Origin: Thalassotalea insulae
GTDB lineage: Bacteria > Pseudomonadota > Gammaproteobacteria > Enterobacterales > Alteromonadaceae
Assembly (NCBI RefSeq): GCF_030161395.1
Contig: NZ_BSST01000001.1
Span: 682,001-746,000 of the forward strand
DNA: 64,000 nucleotides
Direction: 5' to 3'
A program made the position numbers and the translations under genes. Below the pieces are notes generated by a model. That model ran no database searches. It saw only the letters and a list, made by a program, of their open reading frames with translations, and was not told the DNA's origin. Positions 50,097 through 59,490 of this stretch are shown here, piece by piece (positions within the stretch are counted from its first letter, which is position 1; every line of letters starts with the position of its first letter).

Positions 50097-53060
50097 CTAA
50101 AAGCTATAAGAAATACCGGCATAAATACGACGGCCCGAATATGAATTACTGCGATACCTAGCTGTGGTATCGTCACCAACGTGAGTAAAGCTCTCTGATT
50201 CAGTCAAATTAATCACAGATGCAGTGGCCACTAAATCGTCGGTAATATTGTATGAAGCGTTAATATCTATCTGATCATAACGATCAGCATAAACATTCAT
50301 GCCATTAGCTATACCCAGTAAGGTATCGCCTCGCAGGTTATAAGATGCACGCACGCTAAAGTCTTCATTTTCAAAATAACCGGAAAAGTTAAATTGAAAA
50401 TCAGCGCTACCAATTAAACCTGATTCACCGATTTTATTACCGGCGACATCAACATCCGCTTTATTGGTATTGTTGTGGGTATAGTTACTATAGAAACCGA
50501 AACCGTTTTCAAACGCGTGTTGGATAAAAACTTCCACACCACGAGATGTCGCATCTGAGCCGTTACCAGAAGTACTGTAGTTTTCAAGTGGCACATTATC
50601 ACCACCAGCAGTGACGGTTTGTCCAGCAATCTCAAAAGTGCGACTAGGGATGTCACGTGTAGTATCGATAGTTAATGGGACAACAAAGTTATCAACGTCT
50701 TTATTGAAAAACGCAATACCAACCGCTGAGCCTTCACCATAGTAATACTCAAAACTGATATCTGTTTGCAATGCTTCAAATGGTTTTAAGTTTTTATTAC
50801 CACCAGATCCTGACCAACCAGGAATAGTATTAAATTCAGCACGATCAGATGCGAATTCATTGGAAATCCAAGTTAAACGCTCCTGACTACCTAAAGAGCT
50901 GTAATCTGGTCGAGAAATAACTTTGGCAATCGCACCACGGATCACTAGCTTATCAGAGGCTTCATAAGCAATATTAAAACTAGGAAGTACCAGCGTATCA
51001 CTATTATTTTGCGAGACTAAAATATATTCTTCTTCAGAATAATCATCACCACTTAGCTGATTGCCATCAGCATCCCAATAATCTTTAAAGAAAGTAAATA
51101 AGTCAGTCGAAGCCCCGGTAGTATCGGTTTTCACCACACGCACTCCAAGGTTGCCACGATAGCGATCTGACTGGAAATCACCTTGCAAATAAGCCGAGGT
51201 TATTTTCTCTTCAATATCATAAATAAAATTAGGCTCACGACGCGTATATTTAACAAAATTATCGCTTAAATAACTGGCATACCTATCCCAATTAATCGAT
51301 GGCATAATGTTGATATTAAAGCCACCTGGAATATTCCCCATAGGGTTAAAATTCATAATTGCGGCAGCATCCGGCATGCCATCATTCCACTGATAACTAT
51401 CCGCCCGAGTAATACCGTTAGCGCTAGCTTCACCAGCGGCAATATCAAAATCAGGAGACAAATAGAAAGTATTACGGGTTTCCCGATGCAAGGTAGCATT
51501 CCGATATTTAGCACCGGCGCGAATGGTGTGGAAAATCCCCAATTCAACATCGAAATCGAGATCGAGTTGAGCATAATCTTCTTCAAGCGAGCTGCGAACA
51601 AAACTTGAATTAGATGAACCTGGATCGACACCGCCGCCAATTCCCGCTTGCAGATTAGTCAAAATATTCGGATCCATATACATGGTCATTTTGTTATCTT
51701 TAATTGCCCAGCCCGAATATTGCGCGGCATTCTCGATCTCTGCTTCACCGGTATCTTTATTCGATGCATAATAAGCAGCTTCATAGCGCTCTTTTGGTCC
51801 ACCTTCAGCTTCGGTATGACCGGCAACAAATTTTAACTGAAAATAATCCCCTGTGTAGAGCCCTGAAAAATCAAAAGTATCCGACGTAGACTCTTCACGA
51901 TTATAAACACCACGCACCCAAGGGAAATGCATCATTTCCTCAGTACCCGTCGCACCGACGCTGTAATCTAAGCCGGTAATAATTGTTTCTGAATCATCAA
52001 GGCTGACATTTGTGACAGTGCCATTAGTCAAACTCCACTCAGGCATATCAATTGCTGATAAGGTCGAATCAAGTCCTAACTTAAACCCAAAATAGTTAAA
52101 GGCTAGCTCTAGATTATCTGTTGGTCGCCACTGAGTGGTAAACTGAAAACCTTCACGATCACGGGTTTCTTCAAACACGCCAACCCGGGTAAATTGTGGT
52201 ACCCAAACGCCTTCATACTGACGACCTCTGGCATCTACCACTGAGGCATTAGTTAAAGTATTTTCAACCAACTGCCCATTTACATCTGCTGATGTACTGG
52301 ACGGTCCTGTCCAACGCCAGGTATTGGCACTACCGGAAAGACTACGGTTAGTACGTTCTTGCTTGGTATAGCCGGCTAACACCCCAAAGGTTTCTGCATC
52401 ATTTTTCCAGGAATAAACCCCGGTAAATTGCGGCTCATGGTCATCAGTCACATCAGCATAAGTAGACTCAATAGCAAAAGTACCGGAATTCGCATCCATA
52501 TCAAATGGCTTACGGGTATGTAACAAAACGGTACCACCGACACCACCTTCATCTAATCGAGCCTCAGGTGATTTAAATACTTCGACTTTCTGAATCATCG
52601 CCGAAGGCAACAATGCATAATCAAATGATCGTGATGGCTCCCCCGGCGATGACGCAATAAAATTACCGTTAAGTTGCGTGAAAGTTAAGTCTGATGACAA
52701 GCCGCGTATGCTGACGGTTGACCCTTCCCCCCCACTACGCTGAATCACCACCCCAGGTACCCGCTGCAAAGAATCTGCAACGTTCTTATCTGGGAATTTA
52801 CCTATATCTTCTGCGGTGATCGCATCGACCATCGCATTAGATAGACGCTTAATTGATAAATTGCGTGCGGAACTTGCAAGAATACCGCTCACCTCAATTA
52901 CTTCGATTGCTTCTTTTTCATCAGCTTTCTTTTTATCAACTTCTACTTCTTCTGCATGCGCTAGCCCCATCGAGCACAAAACGGCAGTGCAAATGACAGA
53001 TTTTCTAAAGGATGCAGAGAAAGGGATATGGACTGGTTTTCCAGTTTTACTCGCCTTCAT
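50097..53060 (-). CDS. TonB-dependent receptor for glycans (TIGR01782-type)
   Basis: 987 residues; signal peptide ends LAHA-EE. The plug domain has AITAEDIGKFPDKNVADSLQRVPGVVIQRSGGEGSTVSIRG, then the large barrel ending YAGISYSF with a terminal Phe. This type imports large or scarce ligands across the outer membrane. Placed before the discoidin lipoprotein and GH85, its substrate is probably an N-glycan or glycopeptide. It heads unit B, with two LacI-type operators upstream. GGAGAAC lies ahead of the ATG. Confidence 0.94.
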   Translation of the reverse strand: MKASKTGKPVHIPFSASFRKSVICTAVLCSMGLAHAEEVEVDKKKADEKEAIEVIEVSGILASSARNLSIKRLSNAMVDAITAEDIGKFPDKNVADSLQRVPGVVIQRSGGEGSTVSIRGLSSDLTFTQLNGNFIASSPGEPSRSFDYALLPSAMIQKVEVFKSPEARLDEGGVGGTVLLHTRKPFDMDANSGTFAIESTYADVTDDHEPQFTGVYSWKNDAETFGVLAGYTKQERTNRSLSGSANTWRWTGPSSTSADVNGQLVENTLTNASVVDARGRQYEGVWVPQFTRVGVFEETRDREGFQFTTQWRPTDNLELAFNYFGFKLGLDSTLSAIDMPEWSLTNGTVTNVSLDDSETIITGLDYSVGATGTEEMMHFPWVRGVYNREESTSDTFDFSGLYTGDYFQLKFVAGHTEAEGGPKERYEAAYYASNKDTGEAEIENAAQYSGWAIKDNKMTMYMDPNILTNLQAGIGGGVDPGSSNSSFVRSSLEEDYAQLDLDFDVELGIFHTIRAGAKYRNATLHRETRNTFYLSPDFDIAAGEASANGITRADSYQWNDGMPDAAAIMNFNPMGNIPGGFNINIMPSINWDRYASYLSDNFVKYTRREPNFIYDIEEKITSAYLQGDFQSDRYRGNLGVRVVKTDTTGASTDLFTFFKDYWDADGNQLSGDDYSEEEYILVSQNNSDTLVLPSFNIAYEASDKLVIRGAIAKVISRPDYSSLGSQERLTWISNEFASDRAEFNTIPGWSGSGGNKNLKPFEALQTDISFEYYYGEGSAVGIAFFNKDVDNFVVPLTIDTTRDIPSRTFEIAGQTVTAGGDNVPLENYSTSGNGSDATSRGVEVFIQHAFENGFGFYSNYTHNNTNKADVDVAGNKIGESGLIGSADFQFNFSGYFENEDFSVRASYNLRGDTLLGIANGMNVYADRYDQIDINASYNITDDLVATASVINLTESESFTHVGDDTTARYRSNSYSGRRIYAGISYSF

Positions 53061-53193
53061 GTAATGTTCTCCCAGATACTTTGTTTTCGTTTTAACATTA
53101 TTATTTTTACCGGAGTATTGTTTGCTCTAAATTGCCCTGGTGTAATGACTTACCAATATTATTCATCACTGCAGACACTATTAAACAAAACAC

Positions 53194-53207
53194 TGTAATC
53201 GATTGCA
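53194..53207. promoter_or_regulatory. LacI-type operator upstream of the receptor, proximal copy
   Basis: TGTAATCGATTGCA, the reverse complement of the other copies, 134 bp before the receptor start. The 467-bp gap 53061-53528 holds this copy, a second one and a terminator; no gene is visible in it. Confidence 0.82.
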
Positions 53208-53286
53208 ACAAACCATAATAAAAAAAGCTATCCATAACTGTCATAAATAGCCTTATTCCACTATATATTCACTTAAAATACACAAC

Positions 53287-53300
53287 TGCAATCGATTACA
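53287..53300. promoter_or_regulatory. LacI-type operator upstream of the receptor, distal copy
   Basis: TGCAATCGATTACA, 93 bp from the proximal copy. Two copies at this spacing allow looping by a tetrameric repressor, or one may serve another promoter. Confidence 0.8.
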
Positions 53301-53502
53301 GTGACTTTGATACTAGTGACTATTTATTCGGCTGTCAATAGCTAATCAGGTTATTTATTACGCTTTTTTTGTTTACCAAAGATAAAGCTAGATAGAAAGA
53401 ATATGCGATATTATAGGAAAATACAGAAAAAATAACCAATATAACCAGATAGTTAGACAAACCTACGCTCACTAACCATCTCAGGCATTTAAAAATGAGA
53501 AA

Positions 53503-53515
53503 AGCCTTAAAGGCT
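53503..53515 (-). terminator. Terminator after the LacI gene
   Basis: Minus strand: AGCC TTTAA GGCT followed by TTTCTCATTTTT, 14 bp past the stop. It separates the LacI gene from the receptor promoter. Confidence 0.62.
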
Positions 53516-53528
53516 AGGTTAGATGTTA

Positions 53529-54539
53529 CTAACGAGTAGCCACCTGACCACTACTCGCTCTTTCTAACAAGCGAAACGGCAGTATTTCTCTGTCTCTAAG
53601 TAAGGTTTTATTTTTAATTTGCTGCAATACCACCTCAACCGCTGTACGGCCCATTTCATAAGCTGGTTGATCTATGGTGGTTAATGGCGGATCGATATAG
53701 CCAGAAACTTTAATGTTATCAAAGCCAACCACAGAAATATCATCCGGCACCCTTAGCCCGTGCTTTTTAATTTCATGGATCGCACCGATGGCAATATCAT
53801 CGTTAAAACAGAAAATTGCTGTTGGACGATTAGGGTTGGCTAACAGTTCGCGCGCGCCAGTTTCCCCCGCTTCAATACTATATTCACCACCAACGACTAG
53901 GCTGTCATCAAGCTCAATGGCTTCTTCTGTTAACACACTTTTAATACCGCCAAGTCGGTCGCGATAGATTTGACTTTCCTTTTGGCCACAAATAACGCCA
54001 AAGTTCTGATGACCATAGCTGACTAAATGATTGGCGAGCGCCCGACAAGCAGAGTAGTTATCCAACTCAACTACGGGGTATTTTTTATCAGCAACAATAC
54101 GCTCACAAACACTGACCATAGCGACGTTTTCGGCTAAACGTTCGTCGTTTTTAGAAAAAGGAAAAGAATGATCTAAGTGAATCAAGCCATCGGCACGGTT
54201 CGATAATACCATGCCGGCATACTCATGTTCTCGAGCAGGATCCCCCTGAGTATCTCCTAACAATACTGAGTAACCACTTTCTTGTGCTGCTTGCTCAATG
54301 CCCTGAATAATCTTTAAGAAAAATGGGTTTGATAAATTAGGAACTAAGACAACTAGTGAGTTTGACCGTCCAGTTTTAACGCTTGATGCAAGCACGTTCG
54401 GTCGGTAGCCAGCTTCGGCAATTGCTTTAAAAATACGTTCACGGGTTTTAACATTCACCATGTCAGGGTTTTTAAGTGCCCTTGAAACTGTTGCCGTAGA
54501 AACACCGGCAAGTTGGCAGACTTTCTTAATTGTTGACAT
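53529..54539 (-). CDS. LacI-family regulator of the glycan locus
   Basis: 336 residues from MSTIKKVCQLAGVSTATVSRALKNPDMVNVKTRERI, a standard LacI HTH, followed by a periplasmic-binding-like sensor (LVVLVPNLSNPFFLKIIQGIEQAA to the end). The start at 54539 is the Met that begins the HTH; the frame extends 18 bases farther. It sits between units B and C. The four identical CG-centred dyads in the locus are the most likely targets, and the inducer is probably a mannose-derived sugar. Confidence 0.93.
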   Translation of the reverse strand: MSTIKKVCQLAGVSTATVSRALKNPDMVNVKTRERIFKAIAEAGYRPNVLASSVKTGRSNSLVVLVPNLSNPFFLKIIQGIEQAAQESGYSVLLGDTQGDPAREHEYAGMVLSNRADGLIHLDHSFPFSKNDERLAENVAMVSVCERIVADKKYPVVELDNYSACRALANHLVSYGHQNFGVICGQKESQIYRDRLGGIKSVLTEEAIELDDSLVVGGEYSIEAGETGARELLANPNRPTAIFCFNDDIAIGAIHEIKKHGLRVPDDISVVGFDNIKVSGYIDPPLTTIDQPAYEMGRTAVEVVLQQIKNKTLLRDREILPFRLLERASSGQVATR

Positions 54540-54777
54540 TGTCCAATACTGTCCCAAAAAAATTAATAACCAAATTTTAGAATTAAAATGTAACCGATAA
54601 CATATCCATCAAATTATCAACATATAATCTGACATATACTCGTGATAAATTCTATGCCTATGTTTAATAAATTATCAGCAATATAAAAGAATTAGCACTA
54701 AGCATATAAGAAATTCATCATTTAGATAGCAAAATGGCTATTGAATAAAACAGATCCTTAGTATAACCTGTAAAAAC

Positions 54778-54791
54778 TGCAATCGATTACA
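54778..54791. promoter_or_regulatory. LacI-type operator upstream of unit C
   Basis: TGCAATCGATTACA, 88 bp before the GH92 start of unit C. The 54540-54878 gap holds this operator and the divergent LacI promoter, and no gene. Confidence 0.82.
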
Positions 54792-54878
54792 TACAAGTAA
54801 TTAGTGTAACATTACAGCGATTAAGCAACAATAAAATTGTTAGTAACACGATATATATCAACGGGTGAACACTTTATA

Positions 54879-57218
54879 ATGAAAAAGTTTACGTACTTAA
54901 TTCCAATATTTTCTCTGGCGCTTGGCGCATGTCATCATATTAATGAGTCAGAGCGACGGCCATTTAGCAGCCAAAACATCAATATTGTCGGCGATGATTT
55001 AGTGCAATATGTTAATCCATTAATGGGCACTGATTCCAAGTTCAGTTTATCTAACGGTAACACTTACCCCGCCATAGCGACACCTTGGGGCATGAATTTC
55101 TGGACACCGATGACGGCAAAAATGGGAGATGGCTGGACCTATAAATACCCAGACAATACCATACGGGGTATAAAACAAACTCACCAACCTAGTCCCTGGC
55201 TAAACGATTACGCCGCATTCTCACTTATGGCAGTCACGGGAGAACTCAAGTATCAGGAAGATGAGCGTGCTTCCTGGTTTTCCCATAAAGCAGAACAAGC
55301 TAAACCTCATCATTATCAAGTTTATTTAGCCGATTATGATGTTACCGCAGAAGTTACTCCCACCACGCGGGCGGCGCATTTCAAATTTACTTTTCCAAAA
55401 AGCGAACAAGCTTTTATAACCTTAGATGCTTTTAATAAAGGCTCTATGGTTAAAATTATTCCTGAGCAGCGAAAGATCATTGGCTATGCCCGCAATAACC
55501 ATGGCGGCGTTCCTGATAATTTTCATAACTACTTTGTCGCCGAGTTTGATAAGGACTTTGAGCTTACTCATACCTGGGGCGACGAATGGACATTGGTAAA
55601 AAACTCAACGGAAAATCAGGGCGATCATGTTGGTGCAATTATTGGCTTTAAAACCAATAAAGATGAAACCGTTCATGTCAAAGTTGCTTCTTCCTTTATT
55701 AGTCTAGAACAAGCGCAGCTCAACCTTGACCGAGAAATTGGCAGCGATAATTTTACCACGACCTTAAACAAAGCACATCAGGCTTGGCAAAGTGAATTGG
55801 CGCGCCTGCGTATTGAAGACAGTAATATTGATGAAGTACGTACTTTCTATTCAACCTTATATCGGGTGCTGTTATTCCCTCGTAAGTTTTATGAATATGA
55901 CCAGAGTAACCAAATCGTCCATTACAGCCCTTATAACGGTGAAGTTTTACCCGGTTATATGTTTACTGATAACGGCTTTTGGGACACTTTTCGCGCGGTA
56001 TTTCCATTTTTCACCTTAATGTATCCATCAATGGACGCTCAAATCATGCAAGGGCTCGCCAATACCTATAAAGAATCCGGCTGGTTACCGGAATGGGCCA
56101 GCCCAGGTCACCGAGGAGTGATGATAGGGTCAAATTCGGCAGTCAATATTGCTGATGCCTATATTAAAGGGATTCGTGATTTTGATATCGACACCTTATA
56201 TCAGGCAATTATTAAAAATGCCACTGTCGAACAGGGTCGACCGGTCAGCTCTGTTGGCCGTGAAGGCGTCAATTATTATAACCAACTCGGTTATGTACCT
56301 TACGATGTCGGCATACATGAGAATGCCGCCAGAACGCTTGAATACGCTTTTGCTGATTTTAATATCGCGCAGCTGGCACAGGCCTTAGGAAAAGAGGACG
56401 ATGCTAAACACTATCGTGAAAAAGCGTTTAATTACCAACACTTATTTGATCCACAAAGCAAATGGATGCGTGGTAAAAATCAAGATGGCAGCTTTCAAAG
56501 CCCTTTCAACCCGTTAAAGTGGGGAGATGCATTCACCGAAGGCAACAGTCTGCATTATACCTGGTCGGTATTTCAGGACATTGCCGGATTAAAACAGCTA
56601 ATGGGAGGCGATCAGGGCTTTATCGATAAGTTAGACCAAGTATTCGCGATGCCGCCAATATTTGATGACTCTTATTACGGTTTTACCATACATGAAATAA
56701 GAGAAATGCAAATTGTCAATATGGGCAATTATGCTCACGGCAATCAACCCATCCAGCATATGTTGTATTTATATAACTATGCTAATCAGCCATGGAAGAC
56801 TCAAACCAAGGTCAGAGAAGTGATGGATAAGCTTTACGCAGCAACACCTGACGGTTATGCCGGCGATGAAGATAACGGTCAAACCTCCGCCTGGTACGTG
56901 TTTAGTTCACTTGGTTTTTACCCGGTAACTCCCGGTACCACTCAATATGTCATTGGTAGCCCGCTGTTCGATAAAGTCACCATGACCTTAGAAAATGGCA
57001 AACAATTCGTCATCAAAGCGAGTAATAACTGTGCAACAAACCACTTTATCCAGTCAAGCAAACTCAATGGTAGAAGTTTTAATAACACCTGGCTCGATCA
57101 TCACGCTATCCAAGCAGGCGGTACACTAGATTTTACCATGTCAGCAACGCCGAATAAGCAGTGGGCGACTAGTAGCGATGCAGTGCCCTACTCACTATCA
57201 AGTACAAATAACCAATAA
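54879..57218 (+). CDS. GH92-family enzyme lacking the canonical acid Glu, lipoprotein
   Basis: 779 residues from MKKFTYLIPIFSLALGACHH; the lipobox is LGAC. I use this Met, not the TTG 42 bases upstream, because it starts the signal peptide. GH92 fold motifs are present (LVQYVNPLMGTDSKFSLSNG, FTDNGFWDTFRAVFPF, GDEDNGQTSAWYVFSSLGFYPV), so the catalytic bases are likely kept. But where other GH92s read NET, this one has GHR in WASPGHRGVMIGS, putting His at the acid position. Such members may act on a good leaving group, for example mannose-1-phosphate, or need no acid. First gene of unit C. Confidence 0.92.
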   Translation: MKKFTYLIPIFSLALGACHHINESERRPFSSQNINIVGDDLVQYVNPLMGTDSKFSLSNGNTYPAIATPWGMNFWTPMTAKMGDGWTYKYPDNTIRGIKQTHQPSPWLNDYAAFSLMAVTGELKYQEDERASWFSHKAEQAKPHHYQVYLADYDVTAEVTPTTRAAHFKFTFPKSEQAFITLDAFNKGSMVKIIPEQRKIIGYARNNHGGVPDNFHNYFVAEFDKDFELTHTWGDEWTLVKNSTENQGDHVGAIIGFKTNKDETVHVKVASSFISLEQAQLNLDREIGSDNFTTTLNKAHQAWQSELARLRIEDSNIDEVRTFYSTLYRVLLFPRKFYEYDQSNQIVHYSPYNGEVLPGYMFTDNGFWDTFRAVFPFFTLMYPSMDAQIMQGLANTYKESGWLPEWASPGHRGVMIGSNSAVNIADAYIKGIRDFDIDTLYQAIIKNATVEQGRPVSSVGREGVNYYNQLGYVPYDVGIHENAARTLEYAFADFNIAQLAQALGKEDDAKHYREKAFNYQHLFDPQSKWMRGKNQDGSFQSPFNPLKWGDAFTEGNSLHYTWSVFQDIAGLKQLMGGDQGFIDKLDQVFAMPPIFDDSYYGFTIHEIREMQIVNMGNYAHGNQPIQHMLYLYNYANQPWKTQTKVREVMDKLYAATPDGYAGDEDNGQTSAWYVFSSLGFYPVTPGTTQYVIGSPLFDKVTMTLENGKQFVIKASNNCATNHFIQSSKLNGRSFNNTWLDHHAIQAGGTLDFTMSATPNKQWATSSDAVPYSLSSTNNQ

Positions 57219-57241
57219 CTTATAACTATTAAGGCAAGACT

Positions 57242-58501
57242 ATGGCAGGCAATATTCCGACAGCGGAAAACCTTAAAATATCACAAGCAACAAATACTAA
57301 GTTCGCTTTTATCGCAATGACAACCTTGTTCTTTATTTGGGGTTTCATCACGGCACTGAACGATATTCTGATCCCGCATTTAAAAGCGGCATTTGAACTC
57401 AACTATACCGAAGCCATGTTAGTGCAATTTTGCTTTTTTGGTGCCTATTTTATTATCTCTCCATTTGCTGGGAAACTGATCGAAAAAGTAGGTTATCAAA
57501 AAGGCATTATCATAGGTTTATCAACCATAGCGGCAGGCTGCCTCTTATTTTATCCGGCAGCAGAGGTAGAAATTTATCTAGTGTTCTTACTAGGGTTATT
57601 TGTCCTTGCCAGTGGTATCACAATTTTACAGGTATCCGCTAACCCTTATGTGGCGGTATTAGGTGATGAACAAACCGCCGCCAGCCGTTTAAACCTGGCA
57701 CAAGCGATTAATTCATTAGGACATACTTTAGGGCCGATATTTGGCGCAGCATTAATTTTTGGCGCAGCTGCAACAGCAATAGAAGCTAGCGCCGTGCAGC
57801 TGCCATATTTGATTTTAGCAAGTGTCATGATAATTGCTGCGGTTGTATTCTATAAAATAAAGCTGCCAGTGATCACTAGCGTGGAAAATCCAGAAGCGGC
57901 AGAGAAAACCCATGACTCAATTTTTAAACATCCACCACTCGTATTTGGCACCTTAGCAATATTTCTATACGTGGGTGCGGAAGTGTCTATCGGGAGCTTC
58001 TTAGTAAACTTTTTTGCAGAAAGTCATATCGGTGGCCTTAGTGAGCATGAAGCGAGCAAAATGGTGTCTTATTACTGGGGTGCAGCCATGATAGGCCGCT
58101 TTATCGGCGCAGCGTTAATGCGAGTGATTAAGCCGGCACTGTTACTAGCAAGTAACGCCGTGATCGCTATTTTATTGATCAGCTTAACTATTAACAGTGA
58201 TGGACCGGTTGCCATGTGGTCAATTTTAACTGTCGGTTTATTTAATTCGATTATGTTTCCGACTATTTTTACCTTAGCAATAAAAGGCTTAGGACCTCTT
58301 ACTGGTCGAGGCTCAGGATTATTATGCCAGGCAATTGTCGGCGGTGCTGTGATCCCGATGTTTCAAGGAATGGCGGCAGATGCCAGCTCAGTGCAGGCAA
58401 GCTTTATGGTACCGGCATTAGCCTATTTATATATCGCCTGGTATGCCCTTAAAGGCGCGAATAACGAAAATAAGCAAAAAGTGGCAGAGGTGAACGTATG
58501 A
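57242..58501 (+). CDS. MFS sugar permease (FucP/GluP type)
   Basis: 419 residues, 12 membrane helices. The motifs FFIWGFITALNDILIPHLKAAF, FGAYFIISPFAGKLIEKVGYQKG and QVSANPYVAVLGDEQTAASRL are those of the fucose/glucose/galactose:proton symporter group. In this unit mannose is the expected substrate. It lies 23 bp after the GH92 gene and overlaps the fructokinase gene by 4 bases. Confidence 0.92.
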   Translation: MAGNIPTAENLKISQATNTKFAFIAMTTLFFIWGFITALNDILIPHLKAAFELNYTEAMLVQFCFFGAYFIISPFAGKLIEKVGYQKGIIIGLSTIAAGCLLFYPAAEVEIYLVFLLGLFVLASGITILQVSANPYVAVLGDEQTAASRLNLAQAINSLGHTLGPIFGAALIFGAAATAIEASAVQLPYLILASVMIIAAVVFYKIKLPVITSVENPEAAEKTHDSIFKHPPLVFGTLAIFLYVGAEVSIGSFLVNFFAESHIGGLSEHEASKMVSYYWGAAMIGRFIGAALMRVIKPALLLASNAVIAILLISLTINSDGPVAMWSILTVGLFNSIMFPTIFTLAIKGLGPLTGRGSGLLCQAIVGGAVIPMFQGMAADASSVQASFMVPALAYLYIAWYALKGANNENKQKVAEVNV

Positions 58502-59475
58502 AACCGGTGTTATGTTTCGGTGAAGCATTAATTGATTTTTTAAATACCGATAAACAGCAAGACGGGCCACTCACCCTGAATAATTACCGGCAATATCCTG
58601 GCGGTGCACCAGCCAATGCAGCCGTTGCGGTCGCTAAACTAGGTGGTAAAGCCTACTTTGCCGGTCAGGTAGGTGCTGACAGTTTCGGCAATTTTCTCGA
58701 ACAAGCATTACTAGCCTATCAGGTAGATACCCGTTTTTTAGCAAAACATTCAAGTGCGAAAACCGCGTTGGCCTTTGTCACCCTTGATCAACAAGGTGAC
58801 AGAAGTTTTGCCTTTTATCGCGATAAGTCAGCCGATGTACTATTTTCAACAGAACAAATCAGTGATCACTGGTTTAATGAGCAACCGATATTTCATTTTT
58901 GTAGCAACACCTTAACTGATGATGACATTTGCATTACCACTAAAACGGCAATTAAGAAGGCTAAAGCACAACAGTGTATAGTCAGTTTTGATGTCAACCT
59001 GCGTCATAACTTATGGCCTAAAGGCGCCGCCGATATCACGCGGGTTAATGAACTGGTGTCGATTTCAGATATCATTAAGTTTTCTAAAGAAGAGTTAGAT
59101 TACCTCGCACAAGGAAAAACAGATAGCTACCTGCAATCTTGTCTCGATCATGGCGTCTCCGTGATCCTAGTAACCGATGGCGAATATCCTATCGATATTT
59201 ATACCGCCGATGTTCAGCAAAGAATTACCGCACCAAGCGTCGACGTTGTCGACACCACAGCGGGTGGCGATGCCTTTAGTGGTGCCCTGCTGTTTGCAAT
59301 GAGTCAATTAGCTCAACCTCAATTGGCATTAACTTCAATGACAGTACTAGCCAAGCTGGTGCAGTTTGCCTCTTATTGTGGAGCCTATGCCGTAACCTTG
59401 CCGGGAGCATTTCCTGCATTACCGAAATTTGTCGATGTACAGAACCATTGGCCAACAGAGCTTTATCAACGCTAG
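58498..59475 (+). CDS. Fructokinase (PfkB family)
   Basis: Phosphorylates fructose to fructose 6-phosphate. 325 residues. The sugar-site block is YPGGAPANAAVAVAKLGGKAYFAGQVGADSFG and the ATP-site block DTTAGGDAFSGALLFA with the catalytic Asp in it. It overlaps the permease gene by ATGA and is followed after 15 bp by the AGE isomerase gene, the expected source of its fructose. Confidence 0.93.
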   Translation: MKPVLCFGEALIDFLNTDKQQDGPLTLNNYRQYPGGAPANAAVAVAKLGGKAYFAGQVGADSFGNFLEQALLAYQVDTRFLAKHSSAKTALAFVTLDQQGDRSFAFYRDKSADVLFSTEQISDHWFNEQPIFHFCSNTLTDDDICITTKTAIKKAKAQQCIVSFDVNLRHNLWPKGAADITRVNELVSISDIIKFSKEELDYLAQGKTDSYLQSCLDHGVSVILVTDGEYPIDIYTADVQQRITAPSVDVVDTTAGGDAFSGALLFAMSQLAQPQLALTSMTVLAKLVQFASYCGAYAVTLPGAFPALPKFVDVQNHWPTELYQR

Positions 59476-59490
59476 TTTTTGGAGAACCTG

